Positions 21,962-43,769 of a DNA stretch of 64,000 nt are shown piece by piece. The notes under the pieces are model-generated. The model saw only the letters and a list, made by a program, of their open reading frames with translations, was not told where the DNA came from and searched no databases. This DNA comes from Haematococcus lacustris (lineage: Eukaryota > Chlorophyta > Chlorophyceae > Chlamydomonadales > Haematococcaceae), in the NCBI GenBank assembly GCA_030144725.1, contig JASKMD010000021.1, forward strand, positions 647,540 through 711,539. The letters run 5' to 3'. Every line of letters begins with the position of its first letter. Within the stretch, counting starts at the first letter, position 1. Both the position numbers and the translations under genes were made by a program.

Positions 21962-23185
21962 GCGCAGGTGGTGGGCAGCCTCTTGCTTTGTTTCGGAGTA
22001 GCATGAGGGCTGTAGGGAAACCCAGGTTGCTTGAAAAGGCCACCTCCCGGCTCAATGCACATCGCGTGATGGCTAAGAAGAAACGGGCTGCTGGCATTGG
22101 CACAGCGGGTGGGTGGGGTGCTGACGCGGTGCTGCGTGCTTGCTGCAAGGTGGTGTGCAGGCCCAGGGGCTCGTGGATGAGCGCCGCACCACCCGAGTCA
22201 GCTCAGCAGTGAATGGCAAGCAGCCAGGTGAGGAGGAGCGGGACCATGAGCAACCCACCAGGCGTGCAGGCTGGAAGCCACCAGCAGGGCAGGTGGAACA
22301 GCGCCTGGTGCGCCCAGCATGGAGCCAGCAGCGTGACCAGCCAGTGCGGGGCCTGATGTGGTGCCCAGTAGTGGCCCCCCTCAAGCCCCCACAAACCCCA
22401 CGCAGCAGCCTGGAAGCCACACAGCCAGCAGTCTCAGAGCCAGGGCCCAGCACTCCCCCTCCAGCCAAGCGCAGCAAGCGCACCAAAGCTGAGCCGCCAG
22501 CTGAGCCCACCAAGGGCAAGGGCAAGGCTGCCAAAGCCAAGCCAGCACCACAGCCAGGCAGGTGGCTGGACAGGGACTGCAATGCAGCTCTGAACATGCA
22601 GCGCATTGGGGAGAGCAGGTGGCGTCCACTGGAGCTGTGCTACTGGCCAGACCAGGGAGCTCTGTCAGCCAAGGGCAAGGACTACCCAGGCCTGGGCTAC
22701 AAGACCAGCTACAAGACCAGCTACCCAAGTCCCAGCCTGTTGTGGCACAGTAGTGATCCCCCCTTTGTTGAGCTGTCATTAGCTCACAATCAGCGCATGT
22801 TTTCCATGCCATCTCTACACAATAGCCCTCGTGGTCAGGCAATAGTGTAAACAGCGACAGCCACATCCCAACCGACAAAACGCGATGATCCTTCCCAAAC
22901 CGACTTGCACCATCCTCACATCCTCCAACGACCGTTCATGAAAGGAAGCGTGCGTGTTGAAGGGCGATTTTGAGAGAATCAGGCCTGTTCAAACTATGTG
23001 CTTTACTGTGTAGTGTAAGTGGTAGGCAATCATGCACCATGCCCATGTGCATGGGGTATACTCCACACAGCCCAATAACACCATTTGAGTCGGGCTACTA
23101 TTGCCCACTAGTATTCCCGCTAGTGGCTGCTAGTGGCCACTACTGGTCCGGCTGAAATGGAGGCCCTAGTGAGGGATAAGGGGGC
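21962..23185 (+). mobile_element. Fanzor/TnpB-like element C, best-preserved C-terminal half, 15-bp flanking repeats
   Basis: The frame carries the motif order of TnpB/Fanzor nucleases. A GIGTAGGWGADAVL block (about 22088) and KVVCRPRG are followed by LVDERRTTRVSS (about 22167, RuvC-II-like Glu). Then come RLVRPAWSQQRDQPVRGLMW-C (about 22297, remnant of the zinc site), a Lys/Pro-rich linker and WLDRDCNAALNMQRIGES (about 22565, RuvC-III-like Asp). The end is RPLELCYW and KGKDYPGLGYK. The 5' part (HRVMAKKKR, about 22066) is joined to the core by a deletion, with one frame change near 22140, so it is not intact. The 3' tail ends GGATAAGGGGGC. TGAGACAGTCTTGTT flanks it at 21947-21961 and 23186-23200. 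TnpB/Fanzor membership is inferred from motif order. Confidence 0.72.
22851..23010. mobile_element. 160-bp insertion inside the 3' tail of element C
   Basis: The conserved tail of copy C is interrupted here relative to all other copies. The insert is bracketed by TAGTGTAA at 22843-22850 and 23011-23018. Its ends (ACAGCGACAGC and, reversed, CACAGTAAAGC) are only weakly inverted. An 8-bp duplication fits an hAT-type short element, but the weak ends leave this open. Confidence 0.45.
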
Positions 23186-23200
23186 TGAGACAGTCTTGTT

Positions 23201-23849
23201 ATAGGTGATTGTGTGATAGGGAATGATGGCTAGCTGAGTGTCTGGGATGTGATCAGTGATGCAGGGCCCTAGGGGCAGCAACGCTTGCAATGGGCGACAC
23301 ATGGGGTATGCGGGTCAGCCAGGCTGACAACAACCCCGGGAAGTGAGGAGGCAACTAGGCCAAACATGGAGTGCTTAGTGCACAAAAGGCGACTCACGTT
23401 CATCCCAGCGGCTCCTGCGCCGGGCTTGAGATATGCGTGCCTGCTCCTGTGCACTGCTGGCAGTCTTCCTGGGCAACGGTTGCCGCATTAGGGAGGGCTG
23501 TGGGTTCAGAAAGGGCTGAGGGGATAGGTGGCCTGCTGGCCGGAGCGGAGGGCGGAGATTCGCTGCCCGGCGCCTGCCCGGTGTGCGCTCCTGAATTCAA
23601 AGCTGACACTGGATAATGTCCATTGTACTTTGAGATCTATTCCTAGGGCAAATGCGCGACGGGTCGCCCCGGTCAACAGCGGCTCAGCTATGCAGAGCGT
23701 GCCCAGTGTGTGTCGTGTTGTAGCCACCGCGCTGCTGGCCTACATTACCCTTGCTCTCCGTAGCTTCAATAATGCCGGTCGCATGAGACCATGCTCAACA
23801 AAATGTTTGTCGCCACAATGTTTGTGCACCCTTTCCATCGCCCCTCACA
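23201..23849. other. Intergenic, nothing recognised
   Basis: This 650-bp stretch lies between element C and the stop of the WD40 gene on the minus strand. It should include that gene's 3' UTR. No second gene or element was identified. Confidence 0.4.
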
Positions 23850-34861
<11,012 letters not shown>

Positions 34862-35331
34862 CAGCGCATCAGCATGCCCGCGCGTTGCGAAGCGTACCGG
34901 CTAAACTTTCTTGCATGTGCATGCACAAGGTCAGGTGCCCCAGCCCCAGCCTCGGAGACAACCTGCAGCTTTGAATGGAAATGGCGACAGGCCTGCACAT
35001 ATAAGGTGCTCGCTGATTGCTGGTGGGGTATCAGTCTATCGAGTATGGCCAACCCTCGTGCATCGTCGGCCGCTCCACTTGCTTAAACTCGTGTCATCAC
35101 AGCTGGGAGCTGGGAGCAGCAGTGTCATCACAGCTGGGAGCTGGGGGGTGGAAACTCCTGCTGCACCACTGACTAGCTTGCTTAAACTATGCTTTTGCTA
35201 TGGAATTGCGATGATCCTATACACGCTTTGTTTTGCAGGCCTGAGCAGCACTGCACTTGACAGCCATAATCCCCATACGATAGCACATCATGCAACATGC
35301 GCAACATGATGAAACCAGTAATGGAGGTTAC
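34862..35331. other. Upstream region of the WD40 gene; nothing coding recognised
   Basis: About 470 bp that should hold the WD40 promoter. A 25-bp motif containing TCATCACAGCTGGGAGCTGGG is present twice (about 35093-35145). No other gene was seen. Confidence 0.4.
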
Positions 35332-36699
35332 CTGGGAGTCCCTCCTCCATCCAAACTGGAGCAGGAGGCTCCTCATTGCCTCTCCCAGCTGAATCTCCCA
35401 CTGCGGGTGACCGCCTGCCAGGATTCTACACAGCCAGGGCCCCAGTATGGGGTGCAGTCTGTCCACGGCCGCCTTGCAAGCTGTGAGATGGCGAAGGGTC
35501 AGGCGAAGCGAAGGGACTGGCGAAGGGCCGTTGCCAGGCCCAGGCCGAGGCTTAACCCAGCCCTGCAGCGCACCAATCCAGGGCCAGGTGGCAGGAGCTG
35601 ATGTGCTGTGTCTGAAGGGGGGCGGACTGCAGCATTCTCTCAAGCAAGTTCGGCACAAGGCAAATAGTAGTTGTGTCTATTCAGCCTTTTCAATGTGGTG
35701 GAGACACTCGCCCAAACAAACTATCAGCGCTGTCAACCTGACTTGTGCGTTGTGGCCTTGGCCAACCCCCTGTGCGGCACCACCTGCTGCTGCCACTGCT
35801 GTCTCCATGGTGGTCACAGCTGTGAGGTGAGGCAGCTGCAGCTGCAGGGCGGCTGTAGCCAGTACCTCCTCCAGGAGGGCTTCAGCGCATGTGCCCTCCA
35901 CTAGTGCACCTGGTGTCGAGGCATGTCATTGAGGTGGCTGCGCAGACGCTCCATCACTAGTGCTACACCGCCAGTGGATCTTGGGTCCTTGTCTGTCTTT
36001 TCAAGCACGCTGAGCAGTGGCACAGTCATAGGCATTATCCTGACGTGTGAGCCTTGCATGCTTTGCATGGTGCAGGTGCTAATGGTGCAGGATGCTGAGG
36101 CCTTGCCCAAAGAGCACCAGAAGTATACCGTGCATCAAAGCTAATACTGAGACATAGGGTTGGTATGATGACATGGTGATGCTGCATGCTGGTTGTAGGG
36201 CGATGATGGGGCATGACCAGCTAAGAAGCAATAGCTGTGAGGTTTGCACCAGCTAGGGCCACTCAACTGAGCAGGACAAGTGGTGTGCGGCAGCCAGTCC
36301 AGGTCTAAAGAATGTGTGCCCACGGTCATGAGGAAGATGGGTGCCTGTTGGAGTAAGAGCCTGAATGAGTGCCTACAGCTCCTCCCCACCATGCCAAATC
36401 CTCAGGGTGCACATGGAGGGGAATGGCATATGTGATGGTAGCCAAGCTCAAGCAAAACCTTCGACAGCTACCAAGCTCAAGCATTTCATAAGCTCAAGCA
36501 GCCTCATTTGCGCCAATGGGTCTTGGTCAACCTCCTCTGTTGCGCCGCCCGCCGCTGCCACTGCTGTCAGATGAGGCAACTGCAGCTTGAGGGCGGCGGT
36601 GGCCAGTGCCTCATCTGAAATGGCTTCGACACATGTGCGAGCAGCAGCAGCCCTCCATCGCTGAACTTGGTGATCAGGCCAACAAAACTCATTCAACAA
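35332..36699 (-). pseudogene. Fragments of an unrecognised helical-repeat protein
   Basis: Several minus-strand stretches look coding but I cannot join them. One is AMRSLLLQFGWRRDSQ, ending at a donor near 35332, with upstream VDRLHPILGPWLC. Another is LATAALQLQLPHLTAV near 35850. A third is STGGVALVMERLRSHLND near 35950. The last is ALATAALKLQLPHLTAV near 36590. The second and fourth are clearly copies of each other. The amphipathic Leu/Ala pattern suggests ARM/HEAT-like helices. This may be a real multi-exon gene or a decayed tandem duplicate. A third copy of the block lies at 53163-53285. Confidence 0.4.
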
Positions 36700-36842
36700 G
36701 GAACAACATGTCGGCCTGTGGGTAATCTCACTCAGCTACTACACACACGTTGTAGCATCCTCGATCGCACCCTTGATGACTACCAACCCCACACCGGTGG
36801 CACTCTTTCCTGGGGCTAATCCCCCTTGACCACTGGGCACCT

Positions 36843-38677
36843 CATCAAAACTAACAGCTTAATGCTTTGTAAGGCTAACAGCCTGCTCAAACTACTAGGG
36901 CCTATGCATTGTTACGGGCCTGACCATCAATGCCTCGCCGGTACTCTGCAGCCCGGTGCAGCCTCTGCCTAACCTTGGGCAGCCGGTCATTGACCCGCTT
37001 GTAGCCCTGCTGGTACTCCTTGCCAACGGGGGGCAGAGCCTCCCTGTCCTTCCAGCTGCACAGCTCCAGGGGGCGCTGCATGCTCTCCCCAATGCGCTGA
37101 AAGTTGAAGCATGCGTTGGTGTCCCGGTCCAGCCACCTGCCCCATGAGGGAGCCTGGGGTCGTGGGGCTGGGCCAGGTGCAGCAGGGAGGGGCTGGGCCT
37201 GGGCAGGGGGAGGGGGTGGGGCCTGGGCTGGGGGAAGGGGAGGGGGGGCCTGGGCAGGGGGAGGGGCAGGTGGGGGGGCCTGGGCAGGGGGAGGGGCAGG
37301 TGGAAGGTCCTGGGCAGGGGCAGGTGGGGGGTCCTGGACAGGGGCAGGGGGGTTGGGCGGCACCTGATGGCACCACTGCATGCCCCGCACATACTTAGCA
37401 TGGCGCAGACTCCAGGCTGGGCGCACCAGCCGCTGGTTGACTTGGCCTGCTGGGGGTACCCAGTCTTCGGGCCTAGGCTGGTCATGCCCAGGTCAGCCAG
37501 GACACCATGCAGCACCCTGTCATCAATGACAAAGTGCCGCGCCCGCACCCCCACCATGGGGAGCATGGTGAAGGGGCGCGGGCATGTGTCATGTTGTTGC
37601 CAGCCCTCTAGGCTGCGGTTGACAAACAATGCATAGCGCACCCTCTTCTCTAGGGGCAGCCTGCCTGCCCCCCCCCTTCCCAATGTAGTCCACTCCCTCC
37701 AGCCACCGGGCCTCCAGCCCCAGCAGGCTACGATGCTTGGCTACCTCCGCCACCCACCTAGGCTGCCGCAGCACACTATTGACTGGCAGGCGCCACCTGT
37801 GCTCCCGGTCTGGCAGGCTGTAGTCAAGCCTGCCTAGCACCAGCTGGGAGAAATGTTTCTGAGCATTCCTGCTGAATCCCCCCTCAACCACCCCAATAGC
37901 TTTGCCCCACCACTTGATGAAGCGGCCTGGGTGCCGGTAGAACTCATTGATGCTGGTGCTGATTTTGGTGGCGTTGGCGTTGAGGGAGTTGCCATCCCCT
38001 GTCAGGCGCACCTCATCCAGCTGCTGGAGTATTGCCACCGGCCAAGCGCTGCTGGGCTGCTCAAACACAGCCACCTCGGCAGGCAGCAGCTTGATGCCGC
38101 TGTGGTGGGGACCACGCATCAGATGCTCAAGCACCCTGGCGGTGTTCAGCAGCTCCATGGCATCTTTGATCTGTGACAGCAGCTTGGGGTCCAAGATGTT
38201 GAGCTGCATTGGGGGGGGCAGCTGCGCTGGGGCGGCTGCAGAGCGGGGGGAGCTGCGTGTGGGAAGGCGGAGGTGAGTATAGGGAGGGCAAGCTGGGTCA
38301 GGCGGAGGAGGGGCGCTTGGGGCTGGACCTGCTGCTGGGAAGCCTGCAGTGGGCTGGCCTAGGAAGGATTGGAGCAGCATGGAGAGGCACAGGACGGCTG
38401 TTATGCAACACTGCTTGCTGCCCATGGTCATGCGCTTGTTGACCTCCGCCACAACTGCGTCTACTTGCGCTGGGCTGAGATCAGGCCGCGCTGCCTCCAC
38501 GAGGCCACGAATTGCAGCCTTGATGACCTGGCGCCGCTCTCCAACTACCTCTTGCTGCCCACTGCCACTGACACCTACATACATGGGACGGCATAGCACA
38601 CGCGCAGCGACTTGATTTAGGGAATCGCAGTATCGCGTGGTGCACACTGGGTCGCTTCGTCGGGGGGGCCTCGTCAA
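36843..38677 (-). pseudogene. Fanzor-like copy D, second subfamily, long but missing RuvC-II
   Basis: The minus-strand frame 38677-37589 holds VDAVVAEVNKRMTMGSKQCC, LNILDPKLLSQIKDAMELL, ILQQLDEVRLTGDGNSLNAN, EFYRHPGRFIKWWGKAIGV and RWVAEVAKHRSLLGLEARWL. After a frameshift near 37680 it reads EKRVRYALFVNRSLEGWQQH and VRARHFVIDDRVLHGVLADL. It then shifts again near 37440 to RLVRPAWSLRHAKYVRGMQW-C, a long Pro/Gln/Ala linker, WLDRDTNACFNFQRIGES (RuvC-III-like), RPLELCSW and GYKRVNDRLPKVRQRL. The V-D-E-x-R-T box seen in element C is absent where it should lie, so a deletion has removed RuvC-II. A 3' signature TAAGCTGTTAGTTTTGATGA ends at 36843. Confidence 0.65.
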
Positions 38678-39222
38678 GCTTTGCGGCTTTGTGGCTTACC
38701 GGCTGCACTCTGTGCGGGGTAGGGTTAACTCTTTTGGTACAGAGTCGTCTTGACATTGACATAGGTGGGGGGAGACGCAGGCAGCCTGCACACAGCGGTT
38801 GGCCCCCTTGCCCGCCACCTACCCAGCCCTACCTACCCAGATCATGGTCCCATGGTGCCAGGTGCCTGCACTATGAGGGTTGAGGGGGGGTCGCTACACA
38901 GGCAGGCTACCGCATCAGCTCATCCCTGACTCACCTGCATCAACTGCTCCGTGGCGACCAGCAGGTCCAGGCAGCCTGGCCCCGTTGTTGGCCCAACCCC
39001 CTCCAGTGTTGTAGACAGAACCATCTGGTAAGTGCCCATGAACAGGACTTCCCAGTCAAACACCTTTGTCATGCTTGGCTGGCATGTCTGCCTTGGCCGC
39101 AAGATGCTCGGCTCGAACGCAGTCCTGGCATGGCTCAGGGCTAAAGTTAGCATAGTGGAGCATCAGGGAGGTGCCGGCTGAGCTGGCTGCTGCCAGGTGC
39201 TGGAGGTGGGGGCTGGATCGGT
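38678..39222. other. Between Fanzor-like fragments, nothing recognised
   Basis: About 545 bp with no supported reading frame. It may be further decayed element sequence, but no motif could be assigned. Confidence 0.35.
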
Positions 39223-39223
39223 G

Positions 39224-39590
39224 CTAGCCACCGCTGGTGTCACGGCGGGAGTTGTTCAGGCCGCTGGCATGCTTCACCTGGCCCTTGGTCAGCTCCCACC
39301 GGTTCGGCTGGTCAGCTACCAGCTGGCCTGACTCCCAGGCTGCGCTGACTGCTTGGGCGACGCCGGGGTAACGCGGGGGCAGCCCCTTACTTCGCGTCTC
39401 TTCGTTTCTTAGCCATTCCGGCGCTCCTGTCGTTGTTTGCCTTGAGGCGAGTCGGACGCTGCGGTGGAACAAACAGGAGCGACGGGTATTTACACAGCGC
39501 ATAGCTCACGTAGCGCATAACTCACAGCGGCTAGAGATACGCACCTTTCAGGGACCGCTCCTTTTCTTTTTAGCCATCACGCGATGTAAG
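39224..39590 (-). pseudogene. Fanzor-like fragment L (N-terminal region)
   Basis: The minus strand shows HRVMAKKKRSGP near 39570, the same N-terminal block as in copies B and C. Further on is a frame ending NRWELTKGQVKHASGLNNSR near 39270, matching W-E-S-S-K-G-Q-L-K-H of copy E. The fragment stops just before the duplicated TAF13 block begins at 39623. Confidence 0.55.
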
Positions 39591-40207
39591 CTTTGTTGGT
39601 TCGACTTTGTTGGTTGCCACTTTGTCCTCTGGCCTGGTCACTCTGGTCTGGGCCACCATTGCACCGTGCACAGGTCCCTCCTACATCGTGCCGGTGTAGA
39701 TGTGGGGGCGGTGGGGGCACTGGTCAAGCACAGGGGACACTAGAGAATGAACAAACACCTCCTGGAGCTGTTCAAACACCACCCCACCCCATCCTGTCCG
39801 ACACCCCAGGTTGACCCCAGCAGGATTGACCTCACCCCAGATTGACCTATCCCAGCAGGAAGCTCCAAGCGCCTGGTATGCACTAGCTAAAACGCTCATC
39901 TGCCGAGCCGGCTCAGCACCCATAGCAAGGTGTTAGCAGCACTGTAAGCAGCAGCCCGCTGAGTGGGTTGTGTCCCAGCGGCAGCCGCAACACCCCATGC
40001 CTGCACTGCGTCCATGGCATCCGCCTCATCCCCGATGCTGTGGGGTGCGACGAGCAACAACGTGATGGTGTAGGCCCCAGCGCCTGCCAGCCATCATGCC
40101 TTGGTGCGAGAGCGCTGGATTGGTCATGGGAACAAAGCTATGAGAGTGAAGCAGCAGTTGCCCGCAAGGTGGTTCCATGATGCTTGCACGCCCCCTCATG
40201 GCACGAC

Positions 40208-41149
40208 CTAGTCGGCATCCTCTGCCTTGGCGGCAGCCGGCTCCTCCTCCTCTCCTGCAGCGGCAGCAGCGTGGGCGTCCAGCTCGCTTAAGTTACGCGT
40301 CTGCTTGACAAGCTGCTGCATGCGCAACAACTCCTTGATGCGTGCGAATTTGACAGGGTCCTGCACAAAGACAGAAAGGAGGCCTGTGCCCTTACTGGCA
40401 TGAGCACGACAAGGTCAGGCAGGTCAGGGAGGAGGTCAGGGAGAAGGTCAGGGAGAAGTGTGTCCCCTTGCTGCCCTCCTGAGCTTGCTGCCCAAGCCTG
40501 CTGCCTGAGGTAGCAGCGGGGTTCAAGGATGACCTCCAGGCCCAGCTGCCTAGGCTAGCCACTTTGCACCCAGCCTCTCTGTCTCTGCATTCATCGACTG
40601 CCTCAACCAAAGAAGTTAGGTAGGTCAGGTAGGTCAGGCAAGTCAGGTAGGTCAAGTAGGTCAAGTAGGAGATCCGGTGTGTCCCCTTGCTGCCCACTTA
40701 CCAGCTGCCCATACTAGTAGACTGCCTACAGCCTCAGCATGGCTACCCAAACGGCATCAGCATGGATAGCAATAGGCGCAGCAACAGCAGTCCTCACTAG
40801 CTGTATGCCCCTCTCCAGCGCGGCAGAGGGCAGGGTTCACTTCCACTCATCCTCATGCTTTACAAAGGCATGCTGCCCAAGGCCTGCAGCAGCAGGCCCT
40901 ACCGCTTGAAGGGCACGCACACCGCACCACCCACCTTGCGCACCACAAACAGTATATCGCGTTCGTCTGGCTTCGCCCTGAGGCTGTCTGCTGCTGCGAT
41001 GACTGCTCGCTGCATGATGTCTCTCAAGAAATGCATCAGCACCTCCTGGGCACATGGCACAAGTCAAGACAGCAAGAGATGCAGGCGTCTCAGAGGCCAA
41101 GGTCTTAGGGGCAGGGTCAATGAAGCCAAGGGAGCTAGAAAGAAAGAAA

Positions 41150-41180
<31 letters not shown>

Positions 41181-43245
41181 AGAAAGAAAGAGACTACACC
41201 CTCGCTGTTGGGCGTGCATCAAAGGAGAAGAGTAGCCTTGGGGCATGCCCTTGCTACCCTCCCACCGGAGCCAAGGGAGCAATGAGGGCAGGGCACGCAT
41301 GGCACTAGCTCTCACAACTCTGTCAAACCTCCTACCTGCTTATACAAGTGCTCACGTGCAGCTAGCCTGCAGCAATAAGGTGGAGAGGTTGATGCCAAGT
41401 GCCCACAGTGGTGGGCATGACAAGGTGAAGTGGCCAGCTCCTCCACTGCTGTGCTTGCGGCCACCTGTGACTGCCAGCTACTGTCAGAGGTCTTGCTGGC
41501 AACACTGACCAGGTAACGCACGCTGTGCATTTCACCTCCTGCCGTGTCTATTCCCTGTTACATGCTGAATAGTACAGGTCTGCACTGAGTCAACACAACT
41601 ACCATACCTACAGAAAACAAGTAACAACCAAACGGAATGCCTTCTGCACTATGCTGGATTTGTCTTTTGTATGGCTGCAGTGCTTACTGGCCTGATGTGG
41701 TACCTGGTAATGGCCCCCCACCAGACATTACAGGCCCCTCGCAGCCAGGCAGCCCCACCACCCAGCCTCTGAGCCGAAGGCCAGTACTCCCCGGCCAGCC
41801 CAGCGCCAGGCGTACTAAGGCTGATCAGGCAGCTGAGCCCACCTAGCCAATGAAGGTCAAGGACCAGGACTGCAGCCAGGCAGCTGGGTGGACTGGGACT
41901 GCAATGCAGCGCTGAGCATGCGGCGCATTGAGGAGAGCAAGTGGCGCCCGCTGGAGCTGTGCTTATGACCTGGGCTGCCTGAGCTGCCAGACAAGGGCAA
42001 GGAGTACCCTGGTCTGGGCTAAAACCAGCACCAAGAACGCCCACCCAAGGCCCAGCAGCAGCAGCCTGGGGCACAGTAGTGTGTGCCCCCTTTGAGCTGT
42101 TATCAGTTTACATCAGTGCATGGGTGTCATGCTAACTACAAGCTATGGCCCTGTCGGAGGAAACAGGCACTAATGTAGGTGTGAGGCGCCCATGCGACGT
42201 GCGTTGCAAATTCACCCTATACAGACAAACAAAAACACAACCCCTGGTGCGGATCCTGTCCTTCTGCCTTTGTGTGGTACTTGTTGCCCGCTGGGCTTGT
42301 GAGGCAGGCGTCAAATAGTAGTACAGATGAGTCACATGTCACAAGCATGCGTAGCTGCATGCAGTGTGTGAGCACGTGAGCACCTTGAGAGAGTGGGAGG
42401 CTGGAAGGCGGTGAGGTGAGAGCCAGAGGGAGTCTGTACTAGCTATGCCACTACACTGCAGCCCACTTGTGGGCATGGCACATTTCCCATGCACATGGTG
42501 GACATGACTTACTTCAACAAGGTCGATGGTCTCCTGCAGAGGGGACTCATCATCCCCGAAGCCATACACCATGGATCTCACTGCATCTCAGGCATGGAAC
42601 CAGGGATGAGCTGGTGAGGGGCAGGGGGTGAGCAGGAAGGGACATGCAGGAGTGAACAGAAAGAGCGTACATGGTGTGGGCAAGGATGGGACAGGAAGCC
42701 AATCAATGGACCGGCTGGGTACCCATGCAAGCTGCGCTGCAGGCTCCAAGGATAACTAGGCACTTATCCTGACATCGCTGACACCTCTGGCTTGGGCACG
42801 CCGCAGCTTCCATGTCACTCACACTCCTTTGTAAACTGGCCTTTGAACGAGTCTGGCTCAATTGCGGCTCCTGGATGCTCAAGGAACCGGGCCAGCTGTC
42901 ATCCAGTGGCTGCAGCTGGTGGCAGCTGTGACGGGCCAGTAGCTAACCTGTGGCTTGTGCTTTGGGCGCGGCAAACAAATCAGCATGGCTTGCTGCTGCG
43001 GCTGCCCTTGCTGGACCCGCGCCCACTGCCACGCGTGCGCGCTTCGTCAAGCGTGCTCGCGCTTCTTGCCCCATCAGTCCACGACCCAAACCGATGCCTT
43101 CCTTGTTGTCCTTGCCAGTGCTGCCAGGCGGGGCAGGCCTAGCGGCTGTTGCTGCGCCTGAAGCAGAGCTGGCCTTTGGTCCAGTGCTCTTGCCAGCAAC
43201 AGCTACCGTGGCCACCTTCTTCTTTCTTCCACCTGGCTCAGACAT
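40208..43245 (-). CDS. TAF13: TFIID subunit TAF13, copy 1 (4 exons, 209 aa)
   Basis: Histone-fold subunit of general transcription factor TFIID that pairs with TAF11, nuclear. Exons 43245-42948, 42580-42513, 41045-40935 and 40360-40208, phases 1/0/0, all with GT-AG borders. Exon 1 codes a Lys/Ala-rich extension (MSEPGGRKKKVATVAVAGK) not seen in short animal homologues (about 124 aa). The fold starts at RSMVYGFGDDESPLQETIDL, matching the family's MMYGFGD-x-x-x-P motif, continues EVLMHFLRDIMQRA, and ends with ILFVVRKDPVKFARIKELL, the family's F-L-x-RKDPRKFARVKxLL. The Ala/Glu tail ends at TAG 40208-40210. Intron 2 (about 1.5 kb) contains Fanzor-like remnant F. Confidence 0.92.
41148..41183. repeat. 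(AAAT)n microsatellite in TAF13 copy 1 intron 2
   Basis: About eight AAAT units flanked by AAAG units. The second duplication unit has only AAAG/GAGA-type sequence at the equivalent place (about 47945-47970), so the two units differ here. Confidence 0.9.
41687..42175 (+). pseudogene. Fanzor-like remnant F inside TAF13 copy 1 intron 2
   Basis: Antisense to TAF13. Decayed frame: YWPDVV replaces the MWCPVV block, then a Pro/Ser/Lys linker, VDWDCNAALSMRRIEES (RuvC-III-like) and KWRPLELCL followed by an early stop, then DKGKEYPGLG and a recognisable but diverged tail. It was present before the segmental duplication because the same remnant is at the same place in unit 2. Confidence 0.65.
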
Positions 43246-43769
43246 GTTGCTGAACTTGCTGCGAAGGGTTGTCCAGAAGTAGTTAAGCCCTATCACTCTA
43301 GCTATCTTGTGTGAGGCACATGGGCTCGTGCATTCTTCGTGTCAAGACGTTACCACGGCGGCTGTGAACGCGGCGGGAACAGATGTCCCAGGTTGACAAT
43401 GGAAGCAAAGCTAAATAGTGATGATGCAAGTTGCATGAACCCAGTACCAGCTTTGTGCCGTGCAGTTGCAAGGCGCAAGTGGCAGCGGTAGCCAGCTACA
43501 ACAAGTCAATCTCGATAAAAACAAATACTAAACGGATGTGTGGGTTGCTAGAGCTCTACCTACATGCCCACACACCAGAATGGTTGAGCTAAAGTGGGAA
43601 CTAGGCACACTAGCAGCAGCCTTACAATGATGAGCTCGCAGGCTGTGTCTGATTGCAACTCGTGCTTCTTCATGGTGTAGCACAACCAACATGGGAGACC
43701 AATGCTAGTGTAGAGCAGCACAAGGAGAGCAGGCAGGATGTGTTTGGCAGTGTGGAGGGAGGATTTCTG

